Shown here: piece by piece, positions 7,606-7,793 of the stretch
Layout: each line of letters begins with the position of its first letter
How positions within the stretch are numbered: the first letter of the stretch is position 1
Source: Lachnospiraceae bacterium
Lineage (GTDB): Bacteria > Bacillota_A > Clostridia > Lachnospirales > Lachnospiraceae
DNA: 7,793 bases
NCBI GenBank assembly: GCA_017620055.1
Contig: JAFZRD010000092.1
Coordinates: forward strand, 1-7,793
Direction of reading: 5' to 3'
Made by a program: the position numbers and the translations under genes
The notes under the pieces: generated by a model
What the model was told of the DNA's origin: nothing
The model's database searches: none
What the model saw: the letters and a program-made list of their open reading frames with translations, nothing else

Positions 7606-7793
7606 TCATAATTCATAACATAAAGCTTCCGGTCACATCCGGACCGGAGGACATCATAGATAAGATCTCAAAGGAAATGTGCCTGGATAAGATATATCCG
7701 GGCAATTCTTATCCCGACTTCTCTTACCGGATCATGAAGAGAAGTATCGATGCGAGAAAGAAACCGGACATCTATTACGTTTATACGGTGATG
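7602..7793 (+). CDS. FAD-dependent dehydrogenase, COG2509 type, N-terminal part (cut by right edge)
   Basis: The first 64 codons of a flavoprotein gene that runs off the window. From a TTG start it reads IIIHNIKLPVTSGPEDIIDK, then KRSIDARKKPDIYYVYTVM (46-64). The pattern of an early IKLP strand followed by a SIDARKKPDIxYVYxV strand is, as I recall the family, the N-terminal domain that precedes the FAD-binding Rossmann fold in the roughly 500-residue COG2509 'uncharacterized FAD-dependent dehydrogenase' proteins of Firmicutes. The FAD motif itself lies beyond the edge and is not seen. The gene overlaps the preceding HI0933-type gene by 4 nt (TTGA), so the two flavoproteins are probably translated together. 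Function in the cell is not established for this family. Confidence 0.78.
   Translation, partial: MIIIHNIKLPVTSGPEDIIDKISKEMCLDKIYPGNSYPDFSYRIMKRSIDARKKPDIYYVYTVM
7626..7650 (+). other. Inverted repeat / hairpin early in the COG2509-type gene
   Basis: CTTCCGGTC (7626-7634) pairs with GACCGGAGG (7642-7650) around a 7-nt loop: eight Watson-Crick pairs and one U-G pair. It starts 24 nt after the TTG start codon. It has no U tract, so it is not a typical terminator. It may simply be a chance product of the Pro/Gly-rich codons there, or it may slow early translation. Confidence 0.35.

Overview
This window reads as an ordinary stretch of chromosome from a strictly anaerobic bacterium, most likely a member of the Clostridia (Bacillota). 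The reasons are an NfnAB-type electron-bifurcating flavoprotein pair, a YtgP/SpoVB-type lipid flippase, a Bacillota-style pyrimidine-nucleoside phosphorylase and a PhoH-YbeY pair, with base composition near half G+C in the lines I counted by eye. I cannot place it to family or genus.

All eight genes lie on the + strand and are packed tightly. In order: (1) the 3' end of nfnA, cut by the left edge; (2) nfnB/gltA; (3) pyrimidine-nucleoside phosphorylase; (4) a PhoH-family ATPase; (5) the rRNA-maturation endonuclease ybeY; (6) a MurJ/YtgP/SpoVB-like multi-pass flippase; (7) an HI0933/BaiN-type flavoprotein; (8) the 5' end of a COG2509-type FAD-dependent dehydrogenase, cut by the right edge. Five of the seven junctions overlap by 1 or 4 nt. 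The other two are gaps of 26 nt (before gene 3) and 30 nt (before gene 7). No stretch over 30 nt lacks a gene. I see no convincing terminator, no clear promoter, and no RNA gene, CRISPR array or mobile element. The layout is most simply one polycistronic unit, or two or three nested ones.

Functionally the genes fall into groups that do not form one pathway. NfnAB balances NADH, NADPH and ferredoxin. Pdp salvages pyrimidine nucleosides. PhoH and YbeY belong to RNA metabolism and ribosome maturation. The flippase serves the cell envelope. The last two are flavoproteins of poorly known physiological role that are often found near each other in Firmicutes.

I found no strong evidence for a previously undescribed system. 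The points most worth a second look are modest: the Cys/His-rich tail of NfnA, the direct phoH-ybeY junction without the HD-phosphohydrolase gene often found between them, the translationally coupled flavoprotein pair with a TTG start, and a 9-bp hairpin just inside the last gene.
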